From Asticcacaulis sp. AC466 (GTDB lineage: Bacteria > Pseudomonadota > Alphaproteobacteria > Caulobacterales > Caulobacteraceae), in the NCBI RefSeq assembly GCF_000495815.1, contig NZ_AWGE01000007.1, positions 276,915-340,914 of the forward strand: a stretch of DNA of 64,000 bases, read 5' to 3'. Position numbers and translations under genes: made by a program. A model generated the notes under the pieces. That model searched no databases. It saw nothing but the letters and a program-made list of their open reading frames with translations, and had not been told where the DNA came from. This document shows positions 18,501 to 25,200 of the stretch, piece after piece (the first letter of the stretch is position 1; each line of letters opens with the position of its first letter).

Positions 18501-18607
18501 CCATCCTTGGCATCGTAATAACTGGTGAGCAACGACGACATGTCGCTTGACGAGCTGCTGCTTGAAGCAAACAAAGACAATATAAAGGATGAATCGAAAG
18601 CGTTCAT
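15572..18607 (-). CDS. Large SBBP-repeat beta-propeller protein resembling FlaEY
   Basis: The 1011-residue protein starts with a Ser-rich segment, then an all-alpha region (about 90-190), then a mixed-strand domain. A Thr/Ser linker near residue 320 leads to a beta-propeller-like region of SBBP-type repeats (DGSVYVGG, DGKVAVAGS, AWTQ-type motifs) at about 350-790. A C-terminal helical part contains SLQATMSNVQKVYSYLKYG. No signal peptide is apparent. The pattern, as I recall it, resembles the Caulobacter protein FlaEY, implicated in flagellin regulation, but this is from memory. No flagellar gene adjoins it. Exported or structural roles are equally possible. Composition is rich in T, S, G and A; no frameshift is seen. 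Confidence 0.8.
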   Translation of the reverse strand: MNAFDSSFILSLFASSSSSSSDMSSLLTSYYDAKDGITPSDGTSATGTANAGVTDTSTKTTSPTGSGDAPVAPWSGASTAPQESDLVSAVMQGQNFINPNQMTSDVVGSSPDYTKLFTLYQGLNALEGIATAAASKTVSPNQLALYQSRFTAGMSEVETYLSGTKYDHVNLTEGTLTQDLQNSVGAARTNSTYVAQNIHQGSTSDAVKAFEGNVQFSVSVKRTGTATPIAVNFDLSEMGTQTRSMSNVTAYLNGKLKAAGLDTRFAIHTTPAVPETETVGGNTVTISPGQPSYGLQINGASFETMTFSAQDTADSVYVAQSTGDPTKTPTATSTSATASTTSSATPTATTDVTSQLLKFQTDISNTSGTPADPVSKIGDTYYVAGESEQTNLPSSVANVTLGDTKSTNAITQNALATAAGPDGSVYVLANVDATTSGQTIKGTQDVALMKYDSAGKIVYTRTLGASDSASGYALSVSADGKVAVAGSVTGALNINNPTTKTNAIGLPVSTGVAASTSALSGQSPTTTDSFVTVFDANGNEQWTQRRGATAADQATSVAFGADGSVYVGGKTQSTMPGASGSDGGWDGYVMGFSAQGKSLFTRQTGTPQTDQTAQLAVNGTTLYVASMQNNAAVLSSYDISSGKAVLTDTRNLGGIGGGNISGISVYDGKVYLGGSSGSPDLLKTGTVTSTYSGGFDAFALSVDANLTNTGQDKVAFYGGTGTEKNAQVQFMDGKAWISGQTNGAIAGTTKIGSEDAYLARLNVDTGQVEYQTRYSGADGQVAPNAIAVSQNSSSALDKLGLPLGTVQQTDSNTIVSNSSTRAGDMFYMVDPNSGAKKTITISADDTMASLATKIERASGYQLTVTVQKVLGKQQDQLDIKPADGSSSMEFVSGPAGKDALKGLGLPAGLVSNAAGQTMDPTSSNYLTSQKEMGLSFDSSLNLNSTQNIANAIKSLQATMSNVQKVYSYLKYGDPQPSKTTTSGSGAGVAPAYLTAQIANYQAGLQRLLGGG

Positions 18608-18939
18608 GAGCCATACCCCATATGCGGTCAGGCAAATTTACAGCAGCCATTACTTATTTATTGTAAATAAATCGATGATCATTATATTTATTATTATTTC
18701 AAGACATGCATAATAGTTGCAATATTGCCATATGCATTTCAAAATTGACACAATGTATTTCGTGAGAGTTAGATGTTAAAGCTGGAAAAGGTCAGGATGA
18801 CCTGAGCACATCACTTCTGCCACTGGCTGCGATCGCGCCAAACGGCTTGAAGTACCCGACCTGACGCCATCAGCTTGGCGTTCTATGTCCTTACTTTTGC
18901 AGTCTTTTTTTAACCCAAAGCGTGCCCTACTCCGCGGCC
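18608..18939. other. Intergenic region upstream of the FlaEY-like gene
   Basis: No gene is seen in these 332 bases. The stretch at about 18640-18730 is very AT-rich (TTATTTATTGTAAATAAAT and similar) in a GC-rich genome and is the likely promoter for the 1011-residue protein. An inverted repeat AGGTCA-GGA-TGACCT lies at 18789-18803. A GACGCC...GGCGTT hairpin at about 18866-18885, 3' of the histidine kinase, lacks a clear T-run on the minus strand. Confidence 0.6.
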
Positions 18940-20139
18940 TTACTGGGGTTTGAGTATACGCAGAAGAAACCGGGTTTCCCGCGCATCTGACTGGGCTGTT
19001 AACTCGCCGCCATGCGCCCGGGCGATTTCAGAGGCGATATATAGGCCGAGCCCCAAACCCTGCTGCGCCGAAGAGTCTTTGCCGCGCACGAATGGCTGAA
19101 ACAGACGGGCCATCGCGGCGGCGGGAATCGGGACGCCGCCATTGGCGACCGAAAGTTCAAAGCGGCTTTCACTGCTTAGCGCCGCAACCTGAACCGGTTG
19201 ATCCGGGGCGCCATAGATCAGGGCATTGCCTAGCAGATTTGAAAACAACTGAGCAATCCGGCTAGGGTCGCAATCCACTGGCGCCGCCAGGTCATAATCG
19301 ACCAAAATGGCCCGCTCCGGCCACCGCAGACGCAGTTCGCCTATGACCTGCGTCAGAATCTGTTCCAGATTGGCCTCGGAACGAATATCGAGAGCAACCC
19401 CGCCGCCAAGGCGGCCGCGCGCGAAGTCCAGGACATTTTCAATCAGCTCAATCATCCGACCGGCCGATTTGTGCATCATGGCAACCAGGGTTGCCCCGCG
19501 CTCGTTGAGAGGCGTCTTTTCCAGCAAGGTAATGCCGGACGCAATGGCCCCCAAGGGATTACGCAGGTCATGGCCCAATACGGCGATGAATTGGTCACGC
19601 AATTCGGCAACGCGTTGCGCTTCCAATAGCCGCTTCTCGGACTGACGCAGACGTTCCTGCCCATCGAGATGCTGGGCAATCAATTCGGCGTAAAGCTGAA
19701 ACATGCCGATGATTTCCGGCCGGTTTATTCGGGCTGGATTTGGGTCAATCGCGCACAAGGTGCCAAAGACCGTGCCGTCTTCGAGTATGATCGGCACTGA
19801 AATGTAGCTTTTCAGCCCATACATCAAAGGCGTGTGATGACCGGCATATACGGGATCCTTGGTCGCATCGTCGAACACTACCGCCTGACGGTTGCGGCAG
19901 ATGTCGTGGCAGATGGTGGTTTCAACCTTCAGTTCCCCACCCGCTTTGAGCCCAAAACCTATAGTGTCCCGGACGTCGCACGCAACCCAGCGCTCGGAGG
20001 TAACACGGGCAACGGCGGCAAATCCCATCCCCGTAGTCCGACAGACGATCTCTAATATCTTTGGCACTGCGGCAATCAGACCAACGGCTTTAACATCCGA
20101 TGACAGGTCTTGATCCTCTTGAAGTAAAGCATCGTTCAT
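18940..20139 (-). CDS. GAF-domain sensor histidine kinase
   Basis: A soluble sensor kinase that should phosphorylate a response regulator in response to an unknown signal. The 399-residue protein has a GAF domain at about 28-160 with a GTLCAIDPNP motif. HisKA follows, with phospho-acceptor H190 in VLGHDLRNPLGA. The HATPase_c domain carries the N-box (QLFSNLLGNALIYG) and the G2 box (GLGLGLYIASEIARAHGG). No membrane segment is predicted, so it is cytoplasmic. No response regulator lies next to it, so it is an orphan. The GAF motif resembles those of kinases that sense small molecules or light, but no chromophore-binding Cys context can be claimed. Confidence 0.93.
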   Translation of the reverse strand: MNDALLQEDQDLSSDVKAVGLIAAVPKILEIVCRTTGMGFAAVARVTSERWVACDVRDTIGFGLKAGGELKVETTICHDICRNRQAVVFDDATKDPVYAGHHTPLMYGLKSYISVPIILEDGTVFGTLCAIDPNPARINRPEIIGMFQLYAELIAQHLDGQERLRQSEKRLLEAQRVAELRDQFIAVLGHDLRNPLGAIASGITLLEKTPLNERGATLVAMMHKSAGRMIELIENVLDFARGRLGGGVALDIRSEANLEQILTQVIGELRLRWPERAILVDYDLAAPVDCDPSRIAQLFSNLLGNALIYGAPDQPVQVAALSSESRFELSVANGGVPIPAAAMARLFQPFVRGKDSSAQQGLGLGLYIASEIARAHGGELTAQSDARETRFLLRILKPQ

Positions 20140-20466
20140 AGGGTTACTTGGTCACATAAGGCGATAACAGGCAAACCCTTCACCCGGCAGAAAGCGGAAG
20201 ACTATCCAAAATCCGCAACTAATTGCGCTATTCCCCACATTTGCTCTGGAGCGCCGACCTTATGGTCGTAATAATCTCGTCCGATACCGCTCCGCCCGGG
20301 CAAGGATCATAACGCAGACAAGCGTTGCCAGTGTAACGATGGCTAGCGCACGCCAAAACAGCCACTCCCCCGCTTGATCCTGCGCTTACATTCAGCGCCT
20401 TAGGCGTGTACTGCGCCCTTGCACGCTTTCCGGATAGGTTTGCGCCACCGTCAATGGAGAATCGAC
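20140..20466. other. Intergenic region between histidine kinase and small membrane gene
   Basis: These 327 bases hold promoters for the divergent genes on both sides. A minus-strand reading frame at about 20280-20390 encodes a hydrophobic segment but has no acceptable start codon except one deep inside it, and is not called. Nothing else is seen. Confidence 0.5.
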
Positions 20467-20730
20467 ATGGCCATCACTACCCAATCGTCTTCCGGCAATA
20501 ACGGCGTGCTCGTCATACTGGCCGTCGCCGTTATTGCCATTGTCGCTGTCGCGGCTATCTATCTGATGCAGGATCACCGCACCGGTGGTCAGCGCGTCGG
20601 GGACGCCATAGAAGCCCTGCCTCACGGTGTCGATAAGGCAGCCAATAAGCTGGACGACCAACCACCCGCCCAGAACGTTGAACGTAATCTCGACGAAGCT
20701 GGCAAAAAGGTCGAACGCAAGCTCAATTAG
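20467..20730 (+). CDS. Small single-span membrane protein of unknown function
   Basis: This 87-residue product has a Ser/Gly N-terminus, one helix (VLVILAVAVIAIVAVAAIYLM, about 14-34) and a charged helical tail with NVERNLDEAGKKVERKLN. The ATG at 20467 is preceded by a GGAGA site. A hairpin terminator follows. The tail repeats of K/R and D/E suggest an amphipathic helix. I recognise no family. It may be a membrane stress or anchoring peptide; that is a guess. Confidence 0.72.
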   Translation: MAITTQSSSGNNGVLVILAVAVIAIVAVAAIYLMQDHRTGGQRVGDAIEALPHGVDKAANKLDDQPPAQNVERNLDEAGKKVERKLN

Positions 20731-20748
20731 ATCGTATTCTGACATGAA

Positions 20749-20785
20749 TACGGCCGATGCGCTTACCGCATCGGCCGTAAATTTT
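20749..20785 (+). terminator. Hairpin between small membrane gene and tRNA
   Basis: A 13-pair perfect stem (TACGGCCGATGCG with CGCATCGGCCGTA) spans 20749-20779, with a five-base loop, followed on the plus strand by AATTTT. It probably terminates the gene at 20467 and may also shape the 3' end of the minus-strand tRNA transcript. Confidence 0.65.
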
Positions 20786-20860
20786 GGTAGGCCCGGAGGG
20801 ACTCGAACCCCCAACCAGACCGTTATGAGCGGTCGGCTCTAACCATTGAGCTACAGGCCC
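20785..20860 (-). tRNA. tRNA with CAU anticodon, probably tRNA-Ile(CAU)
   Basis: A complete cloverleaf is present. The acceptor stem is GGGCCTG with CGGGCCT, the D stem GCTC/GAGC, and the anticodon stem GACCG/CGGTC around the loop CTCATAA. The T arm is GGGGG-TTCGAGT-CCCTC, then discriminator A and an encoded CCA. Anticodon CAU fits methionine or the lysidine-modified isoleucine tRNA. It is not the initiator, because the three consecutive G-C pairs at the foot of the anticodon stem are missing. A short D loop (AATGGTTA) resembles Ile2 more than elongator Met, so Ile(CAU) is favoured. The first pair is G1-U72, a wobble. Confidence 0.9.
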
Positions 20861-21048
20861 CCGGACATTTCCTCAGCAATGCGAAGAAACCTATGGAGGA
20901 CGGCGTGCCTACCATGCGGCTTCACATATTTAAAGGGTATTTTTCATCTGTCCGCCGTGTTCAGCCCACATTCATGCGACGTCTGCAATTATGTCCTTAC
21001 CGTAGAGATACGGCGCCTATGACATTTAAAAAAGAGAAAGATCCATCC

Positions 21049-21795
21049 ATGACCGCCGTCAACTCCCGCCTGCTGAAGTCCTTCGCCCTTGGCGTTCTCA
21101 CCGCTGGCCTGGCTGTTGCGCCAATGATGGCCGCCGCCCAGACGACGTCTACACCTGTTCTCATGATGCCTGCACCCAGCACATTATCCCTGTCCGCCGC
21201 CGGCGAAGTCGCGGCAACACCGGACATGGCCACCATTCACTTCGCCGTGGTGACGCAATCGGGCACCGCATCAGGCGCCATGAAAGCAAACAGCGTCAAG
21301 ATGAACGAGGTCATGGCCGCTCTGAAAGCCGCCGGTATCGCGTCGAAGGATATCCAGACGTCGAATCTCAATCTCAACCCGCAATACAATTACGCGGACG
21401 GCCAGGCGCCCAAGCTGACCGGCTATCAGGCGCAGAACCAGATCACGGTTCGCATCAACGACCTGAACCAAACAGGGACCGTCATCGATGCCGTCATCAA
21501 GGCTGGGATCAACCAAGTCGATTCGATCAATTTCGGTCTGAAGAATGACGACGCCGTGCTGGATCAGGCACGCCAGAGCGCCGTTGCCACCCTGCTTAAG
21601 CGCGCCAATCTCTACGCCACGGCGACAGGCATGAAGGTCAAGCGCATCATTTCGATCGAGGAAGGCGGCCCTGTCTACAACCAGCCGCAACCAATGATGT
21701 TCCGCGCGAAGGCGGCAGACGCCTCGACACCCGTTTCCGCCGGTGAACTGCAATTGAGTGTCAACGTGTCGGCAACCTTCGAACTCGAAAAGTAA
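21049..21795 (+). CDS. SIMPL-domain (DUF541) periplasmic protein
   Basis: SIMPL/DUF541 proteins are exported proteins of unclear function, seen in oxidative-stress and outer-membrane contexts. From the ATG at 21049 the 248-residue protein has a signal peptide (SFALGVLTAGLAVAPMMAAAQ) with a likely cleavage near residue 31. The core follows with the LSLSAAGEVAATPDMATIHFAVVTQ motif at about 45-68, VMAALKAAGIASKDIQTSNL, and GINQVDSINFGL. The C-terminal SAGELQLSVNVSATFEL strand is family-typical. A clear terminator follows. An earlier in-frame ATG at 21019 is possible. Confidence 0.92.
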   Translation: MTAVNSRLLKSFALGVLTAGLAVAPMMAAAQTTSTPVLMMPAPSTLSLSAAGEVAATPDMATIHFAVVTQSGTASGAMKANSVKMNEVMAALKAAGIASKDIQTSNLNLNPQYNYADGQAPKLTGYQAQNQITVRINDLNQTGTVIDAVIKAGINQVDSINFGLKNDDAVLDQARQSAVATLLKRANLYATATGMKVKRIISIEEGGPVYNQPQPMMFRAKAADASTPVSAGELQLSVNVSATFELEK

Positions 21796-21817
21796 ACACG
21801 GTCCTCCCCCCTCTTTC

Positions 21818-21857
21818 GCCCGTCACGGTTCTCCCGTGGCGGGCTTTTTCGTTTTTT
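21818..21857 (+). terminator. Rho-independent terminator after SIMPL gene
   Basis: An 11-pair stem (GCCCGTCACGG, loop TTCT, CCGTGGCGGGC; one G-U pair) is followed by TTTTTCGTTTTTT. Strong and correctly placed for the gene ending at 21795. Confidence 0.87.
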
Positions 21858-21892
21858 CCACACTTATTAGCATATGCAGGCGTGACACTGCG

Positions 21893-21908
21893 TTAACGAC
21901 TTGTTAAC
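21893..21908 (+). promoter_or_regulatory. CtrA-type binding site TTAA-N7-TTAAC
   Basis: TTAA (21893-21896), seven bases, then TTAAC (21904-21908) match the full consensus of the cell-cycle regulator CtrA of Caulobacterales. It lies about 190 bases before the oxygenase-like gene and downstream of a strong terminator, so that gene is the likely target. Confidence 0.6.
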
Positions 21909-22095
21909 TTTCGTGCATGTTTGGAAAACGCCCCTCTCATGCCGCCGCCCGGACCCTTGCCGTCGCCATACCGACGCAAGTCTATATTGGCGCCTTTCAT
22001 CCGATTCACATCGGCATCTTTCTGGCCGCCATGCTTTTCGGCATGAACGCCTGATTGATCTTGCCCTGCCCGTCTCGCGGGATTAGGACAGGCGC

Positions 22096-22722
22096 ATGAA
22101 AACTCCCGGCTCGGTCACCCCGCTTTTTGTCACCAATCTGTATCGCGCCGATCTGGCGGGCCAGGGCAAAGTCGATGCCCTGCTCGAAGATCTCGACGAC
22201 ACCTGTCGCGCCATTGCCGACGAAGACGAAGCCGGCCAAACCTGGTCCCAGCAAAAGGGCTATGTCGGCTACACCTCCTATGCCTCGCTGAACGACCTGC
22301 CGGCGCGCGCCAGCGTGTTCGCCGAGTTGAAGGCCGTTTTGGATGGCCATGTCGCCGCCTTTGCGGAAGCGCTCGATTTCGACCTGCACGGCAAGAAGCT
22401 GAAACTCGATTCGATGTGGATAAACATTCTGGAACCCATGGGGCACCATTCCAGCCACATCCATCCGCACAGCGTCATATCGGGCACCTTCTATGTGTCC
22501 ATTCCGGAAGGGGCCAGCGCCCTGCGCCTGGAAGACCCGCGCCTGGCATTCATGATGCACGCGCCTTTGCGTAAGGCATCAGGCAAGGCGGAGCATCAGA
22601 GCTTCGTCAATGTCACGCCTATGGCAGGCACCGTTCTGCTGTGGGAAAGCTGGCTGCGTCACGAGGTCCCGATCAATCTCAGCGACGACGTGCGGATTTC
22701 GGTGAGCTTCAACTATGGCTGA
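22096..22722 (+). CDS. TIGR02466-family 2-oxoglutarate/Fe(II) oxygenase-like protein
   Basis: A putative non-heme iron, 2-oxoglutarate-dependent oxygenase of unknown substrate. The 208-residue product has the H-x-H-rich motif HSSHIHPHSVISGTFYV at about 118-134, where iron-binding residues of the family sit. The second part is the LLWESWLRHEVP motif at about 181-192, supplying the distal His. SALRLEDPR near residue 141 is conserved in the family. No signal peptide. It overlaps the next gene by eight bases, so the pair is probably co-expressed. The true reaction is unknown. Confidence 0.85.
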   Translation: MKTPGSVTPLFVTNLYRADLAGQGKVDALLEDLDDTCRAIADEDEAGQTWSQQKGYVGYTSYASLNDLPARASVFAELKAVLDGHVAAFAEALDFDLHGKKLKLDSMWINILEPMGHHSSHIHPHSVISGTFYVSIPEGASALRLEDPRLAFMMHAPLRKASGKAEHQSFVNVTPMAGTVLLWESWLRHEVPINLSDDVRISVSFNYG

Positions 22723-23746
22723 TATCAAAACCGCTCTGGTCGGGTACGGCTACGCCGGCAAGACCATCCACGCGCCGCTGATCCGGGCAGCAAAAGGACT
22801 TGAGCTGGCCATCGTCGTCTCTTCCCGGCCAGACGAGGTACGCGCGGATTTGCCCGGCGTCACGGTGGCGCCGGACCTGGGTAACGCTCTCGCCGATCCG
22901 TCGATTGAGTTGGTGATCATCGCCACGCCGAACGACATTCACGCCTCCCAGGCCCACGAAGCCCTGGATGCCGGAAAACACGTCGTCATCGATAAGCCGT
23001 TCGCGCTCAGCGTCGCAGAAGGGGAATCGGTCCTGACCCACGCCGCGCGTGTCGGCCGGACGGTCTCCGTCTTCCACTGCCGCCGCTGGGACAGCAATCA
23101 CCTGACCTTTCAGGCGCTGCGGCCACGCTTGGGAGACCTGTACCAATTCGTGCTGCGTTACGACAGGCTGCGCCCAGTGGTCCGCGACCGTTGGCGGGAA
23201 CGCGCAGGTCCCGGCTCCGGCATCTGGTACGATCTCGGCTCCCATCTGCTCGATCAAGCGCTGACCCTGTTCGGCTGGCCGGAATGGATCAGCGCCGACC
23301 TGGCGAACCAAAGGCCGGGCGCGACCACAACCGACTATTTTCACGCCATTCTGGGCTACGGCCCGTTACGCGTCATTCTGCACGCGTCGATGATGACGAC
23401 TATCCCCGGACCGACTATAGAAGCGCAAGGCTCTGGAGGCGCTTTCGTCAAATTCGGCATGGACGCTCAGGAAGATATGCTTAAGGCGAGACGTACGCCG
23501 GGCGACACGGGATGGGGTGACGACCCTGTCATGGGCATTTTCACGCCGGTAATCGATCAGCTGCCCGGCACGCCTGAGACGATTATCCCCTGCCCAGGCA
23601 ACTATCTCGCCTATTACGAGGGCATCGCGGCAGCGTTAAAAGATAACGCGCCCAATCCGGTGACCGGAGAGGACGCGTTGAAAGTCATGAAACTGCTTGA
23701 GCTCGGCTTTATTAGCGCGCAGCAAGGCCGCCGGGTGTCCGCTTAA
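22715..23746 (+). CDS. Gfo/Idh/MocA-family NAD(P)-dependent oxidoreductase
   Basis: This family oxidises or reduces sugars and related alcohols using NAD(P). The 343-residue product has the Rossmann start ALVGYGYAGKTIHAPLIRA at about 7-25. The DKPFAL motif near residue 93 holds the catalytic Lys. The substrate-domain His region, SGIWYDLGSHLLDQALTLFGWP, follows near 168-189. The substrate is not known; the architecture is close to YdgJ-type sugar oxidoreductases. It shares eight bases with the gene before, and its stop forms a TTAA tetranucleotide shared with the convergent eipA stop. Confidence 0.92.
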   Translation: MADIKTALVGYGYAGKTIHAPLIRAAKGLELAIVVSSRPDEVRADLPGVTVAPDLGNALADPSIELVIIATPNDIHASQAHEALDAGKHVVIDKPFALSVAEGESVLTHAARVGRTVSVFHCRRWDSNHLTFQALRPRLGDLYQFVLRYDRLRPVVRDRWRERAGPGSGIWYDLGSHLLDQALTLFGWPEWISADLANQRPGATTTDYFHAILGYGPLRVILHASMMTTIPGPTIEAQGSGGAFVKFGMDAQEDMLKARRTPGDTGWGDDPVMGIFTPVIDQLPGTPETIIPCPGNYLAYYEGIAAALKDNAPNPVTGEDALKVMKLLELGFISAQQGRRVSA

Positions 23747-24366
23747 AGCGGGATCACGCGACGCTTCTTCGAGAAGCTCATATAGCCCACACTGGCACCC
23801 AGGCGGAAACCGACACCCGCGCGAATCGGCGCCAGGACGATGCCTTCAGCCCGCTGATAGGTGATGCCCAGGCCGCCAATGAAATAGGCGGACCCTTCCA
23901 CGCCGGGGAAACGCCGATACATGAAGATGGGCTCACGCAGATTGTAGACCAGCGTAAAGACGCGCGAGGCATTGGCGCCTGTGTCGAATCCGATCGACGG
24001 CCCTCCCCAGAACATGTGCGTCGGCTCCGCGATGTCCTTCATGAACAGGTTGCCCTTGCCATACCGAAGTCCCATGCCGACGGCGCCCGAAACTTCTGTC
24101 CCGGCGATATAGGCCGTCGGATGGTCGCCGTAATCGGCGAAAATCTTTTCCAAAGCTCCGCCCAGGGCTTCGACGGTGACGCCCAGGAAGTCGGACCCGG
24201 CCGACAGAATTTCCTCGCGGGTGTAGTAGCGATATTCGGTATTCTGGGCCGGCCGACCCTTTTCGGTCGGATAGTCCTGGGCGGCGGCGATACGCGGCGC
24301 CAAACCGGCGATCAGCGGCGTTGCCGTGGCGGCCACTCCGGCCAAAAGAAACTGACGACGTTCCAT
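23743..24366 (-). CDS. eipA: EipA-family (DUF1134) envelope-integrity protein
   Basis: EipA-family proteins maintain the cell envelope; in Brucella the protein is periplasmic and affects stress resistance. From the ATG at 24366, chosen because AGGAG lies eight bases before it, the 207-residue product has a Tat-like signal (ERRQFLLAG) and a cleavage area near AAAQD. The conserved core shows GGPSIGFDTGANASR near residue 121, and YRRFPGVEGSAYFIGGLGITYQ near 152. A CtrA-like box lies about 46-61 bases upstream of the start. In Brucella, eipA is known, from memory, to be controlled by CtrA, which fits this layout. Confidence 0.9.
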   Translation of the reverse strand: MERRQFLLAGVAATATPLIAGLAPRIAAAQDYPTEKGRPAQNTEYRYYTREEILSAGSDFLGVTVEALGGALEKIFADYGDHPTAYIAGTEVSGAVGMGLRYGKGNLFMKDIAEPTHMFWGGPSIGFDTGANASRVFTLVYNLREPIFMYRRFPGVEGSAYFIGGLGITYQRAEGIVLAPIRAGVGFRLGASVGYMSFSKKRRVIPL

Positions 24367-24411
24367 GGCGTTCACTCCTCAATGTGCGATTGGGGTCTAT
24401 AGCCAAGAAGG

Positions 24412-24427
24412 TTAATCAAGGATTTAC
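24412..24427 (-). promoter_or_regulatory. CtrA-like box upstream of eipA
   Basis: Read on the minus strand, GTAAA-TCCTTGA-TTAAC matches the CtrA consensus TTAA-N7-TTAAC with one mismatch in the first half. It lies 46-61 bases before the eipA start codon, a plausible promoter position. Confidence 0.55.
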
Positions 24428-24560
24428 TAACATCCTCTTACGCGGCAATTCCCCAGTAAAGTAAACGATGGCAGGGCCATGTGTCCTCAATAGGGCTCAA
24501 CTTGCCGTAAGCCCGCCATATTATTTAATGAACGGATGCAAACTGAGATACACTGCGGCC

Positions 24561-24860
24561 ATGCCGCCTCGCCCCATTCCCCCTAATCCTTTCGTGCCCG
24601 TGGCAATCGTCACCAGCTATCTGCTCCTGGCCGCACTTTTATTCGCCCCGATAGCCCAGCCCTGCGGAGACCTGCCTACGGTCTATATCCGTTTGGGACT
24701 TATCGCGACCCTGTGGGGACTGTTTGTCTATACCGCCCTGGCTGGGCGGCGAAAGGCGTTCTGGCTGGCGCCGCAGCTCTTTGTGCTTGCGAGCCTTTTA
24801 CTGACATTGCCCCAGGAATTGGCCCCACTGAACACGGACATCTGTCTTATCGCGATCTGA
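24561..24860 (+). CDS. Small membrane protein of unknown function
   Basis: The start at 24561 (MPPRPIPPNPF) yields a 99-residue protein with three hydrophobic segments (about 13-30, 42-62, 70-84) and a short C-terminus. No family is recognised. It ends inside the 3' end of the convergent MmcQ-family gene, overlapping by 14 bases. Longer upstream frames exist but have no ribosome-site support. Confidence 0.6.
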   Translation: MPPRPIPPNPFVPVAIVTSYLLLAALLFAPIAQPCGDLPTVYIRLGLIATLWGLFVYTALAGRRKAFWLAPQLFVLASLLLTLPQELAPLNTDICLIAI

Positions 24861-25200
24861 TATCGGCTTCATGCACCTTTAAAAGCGACTTAGGCGCCTG
24901 TTTCAGCCAGACCTGACGCAGATTGCCGCGTATCCACTCCTCATCGATTCGGTCCTTGTGCGCCAGAATGCACGGCCAGTTGCGATGGTGGTCGGTGGTA
25001 AAAAAGGTCTCTGGATCCGCTTCCAGATAAAAGTCGCGGGTTTCGAAATCCATCTTAAAGACCGGTGCATCCCGTTTGGGGTTCCAGTAAAACATCGCCT
25101 TCTTACCGACCTTGACGTTCGGCGCGCCCCACGACTCCGCGGCCTCGGTGCCGGGCAATTCCAGCGCCAGTTCGCAGAGCCGTTGGAGCGTCAGGCTCAT
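24847..25200 (-). CDS. MmcQ/YjbR-family protein
   Basis: MmcQ/YjbR proteins are small (about 115 residues) with a DNA-binding-like fold. Their biological role is not established. The 117-residue product carries the characteristic pattern: LELPGTEAAESWGAPNVKVGKKAMFYW near the start, LEADPETFF in the middle, and the basic IRGNLRQVWLKQAPKSLL tail. Its start overlaps the stop of the M28 peptidase gene by four bases, so the two are probably co-translated. Confidence 0.85.
   Translation of the reverse strand: MSLTLQRLCELALELPGTEAAESWGAPNVKVGKKAMFYWNPKRDAPVFKMDFETRDFYLEADPETFFTTDHHRNWPCILAHKDRIDEEWIRGNLRQVWLKQAPKSLLKVHEADIRSR

Larger units (their letters stand above)
21796..22095. other. Intergenic region with CtrA box, no confident gene
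   Basis: Beyond the SIMPL terminator there is a CtrA-type box at 21893-21908. A 45-codon plus-strand frame at 21917-22054 (hydrophobic C-terminus) starts only eight bases after that box. It has no ribosome site, so I do not call it. The 2OG oxygenase-like gene starts at 22096. Confidence 0.5.

Noticed and set aside
18700..18745. Sigma-54 promoter-like TGGCA-N-TTGCA on the minus strand upstream of the FlaEY-like gene
   Set aside because: The GG and GC dinucleotides are two bases too close for a real -24/-12 element.
20280..20400. Minus-strand hydrophobic frame in the gap before the small membrane gene
   Set aside because: An in-frame stop precedes it and its only ATG is deep inside; no start can be supported.
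21917..22054. 45-codon frame MFGKRPSHAA... with a hydrophobic end
   Set aside because: It starts eight bases after a CtrA box and lacks a ribosome site; a promoter using that box would start transcription inside it.
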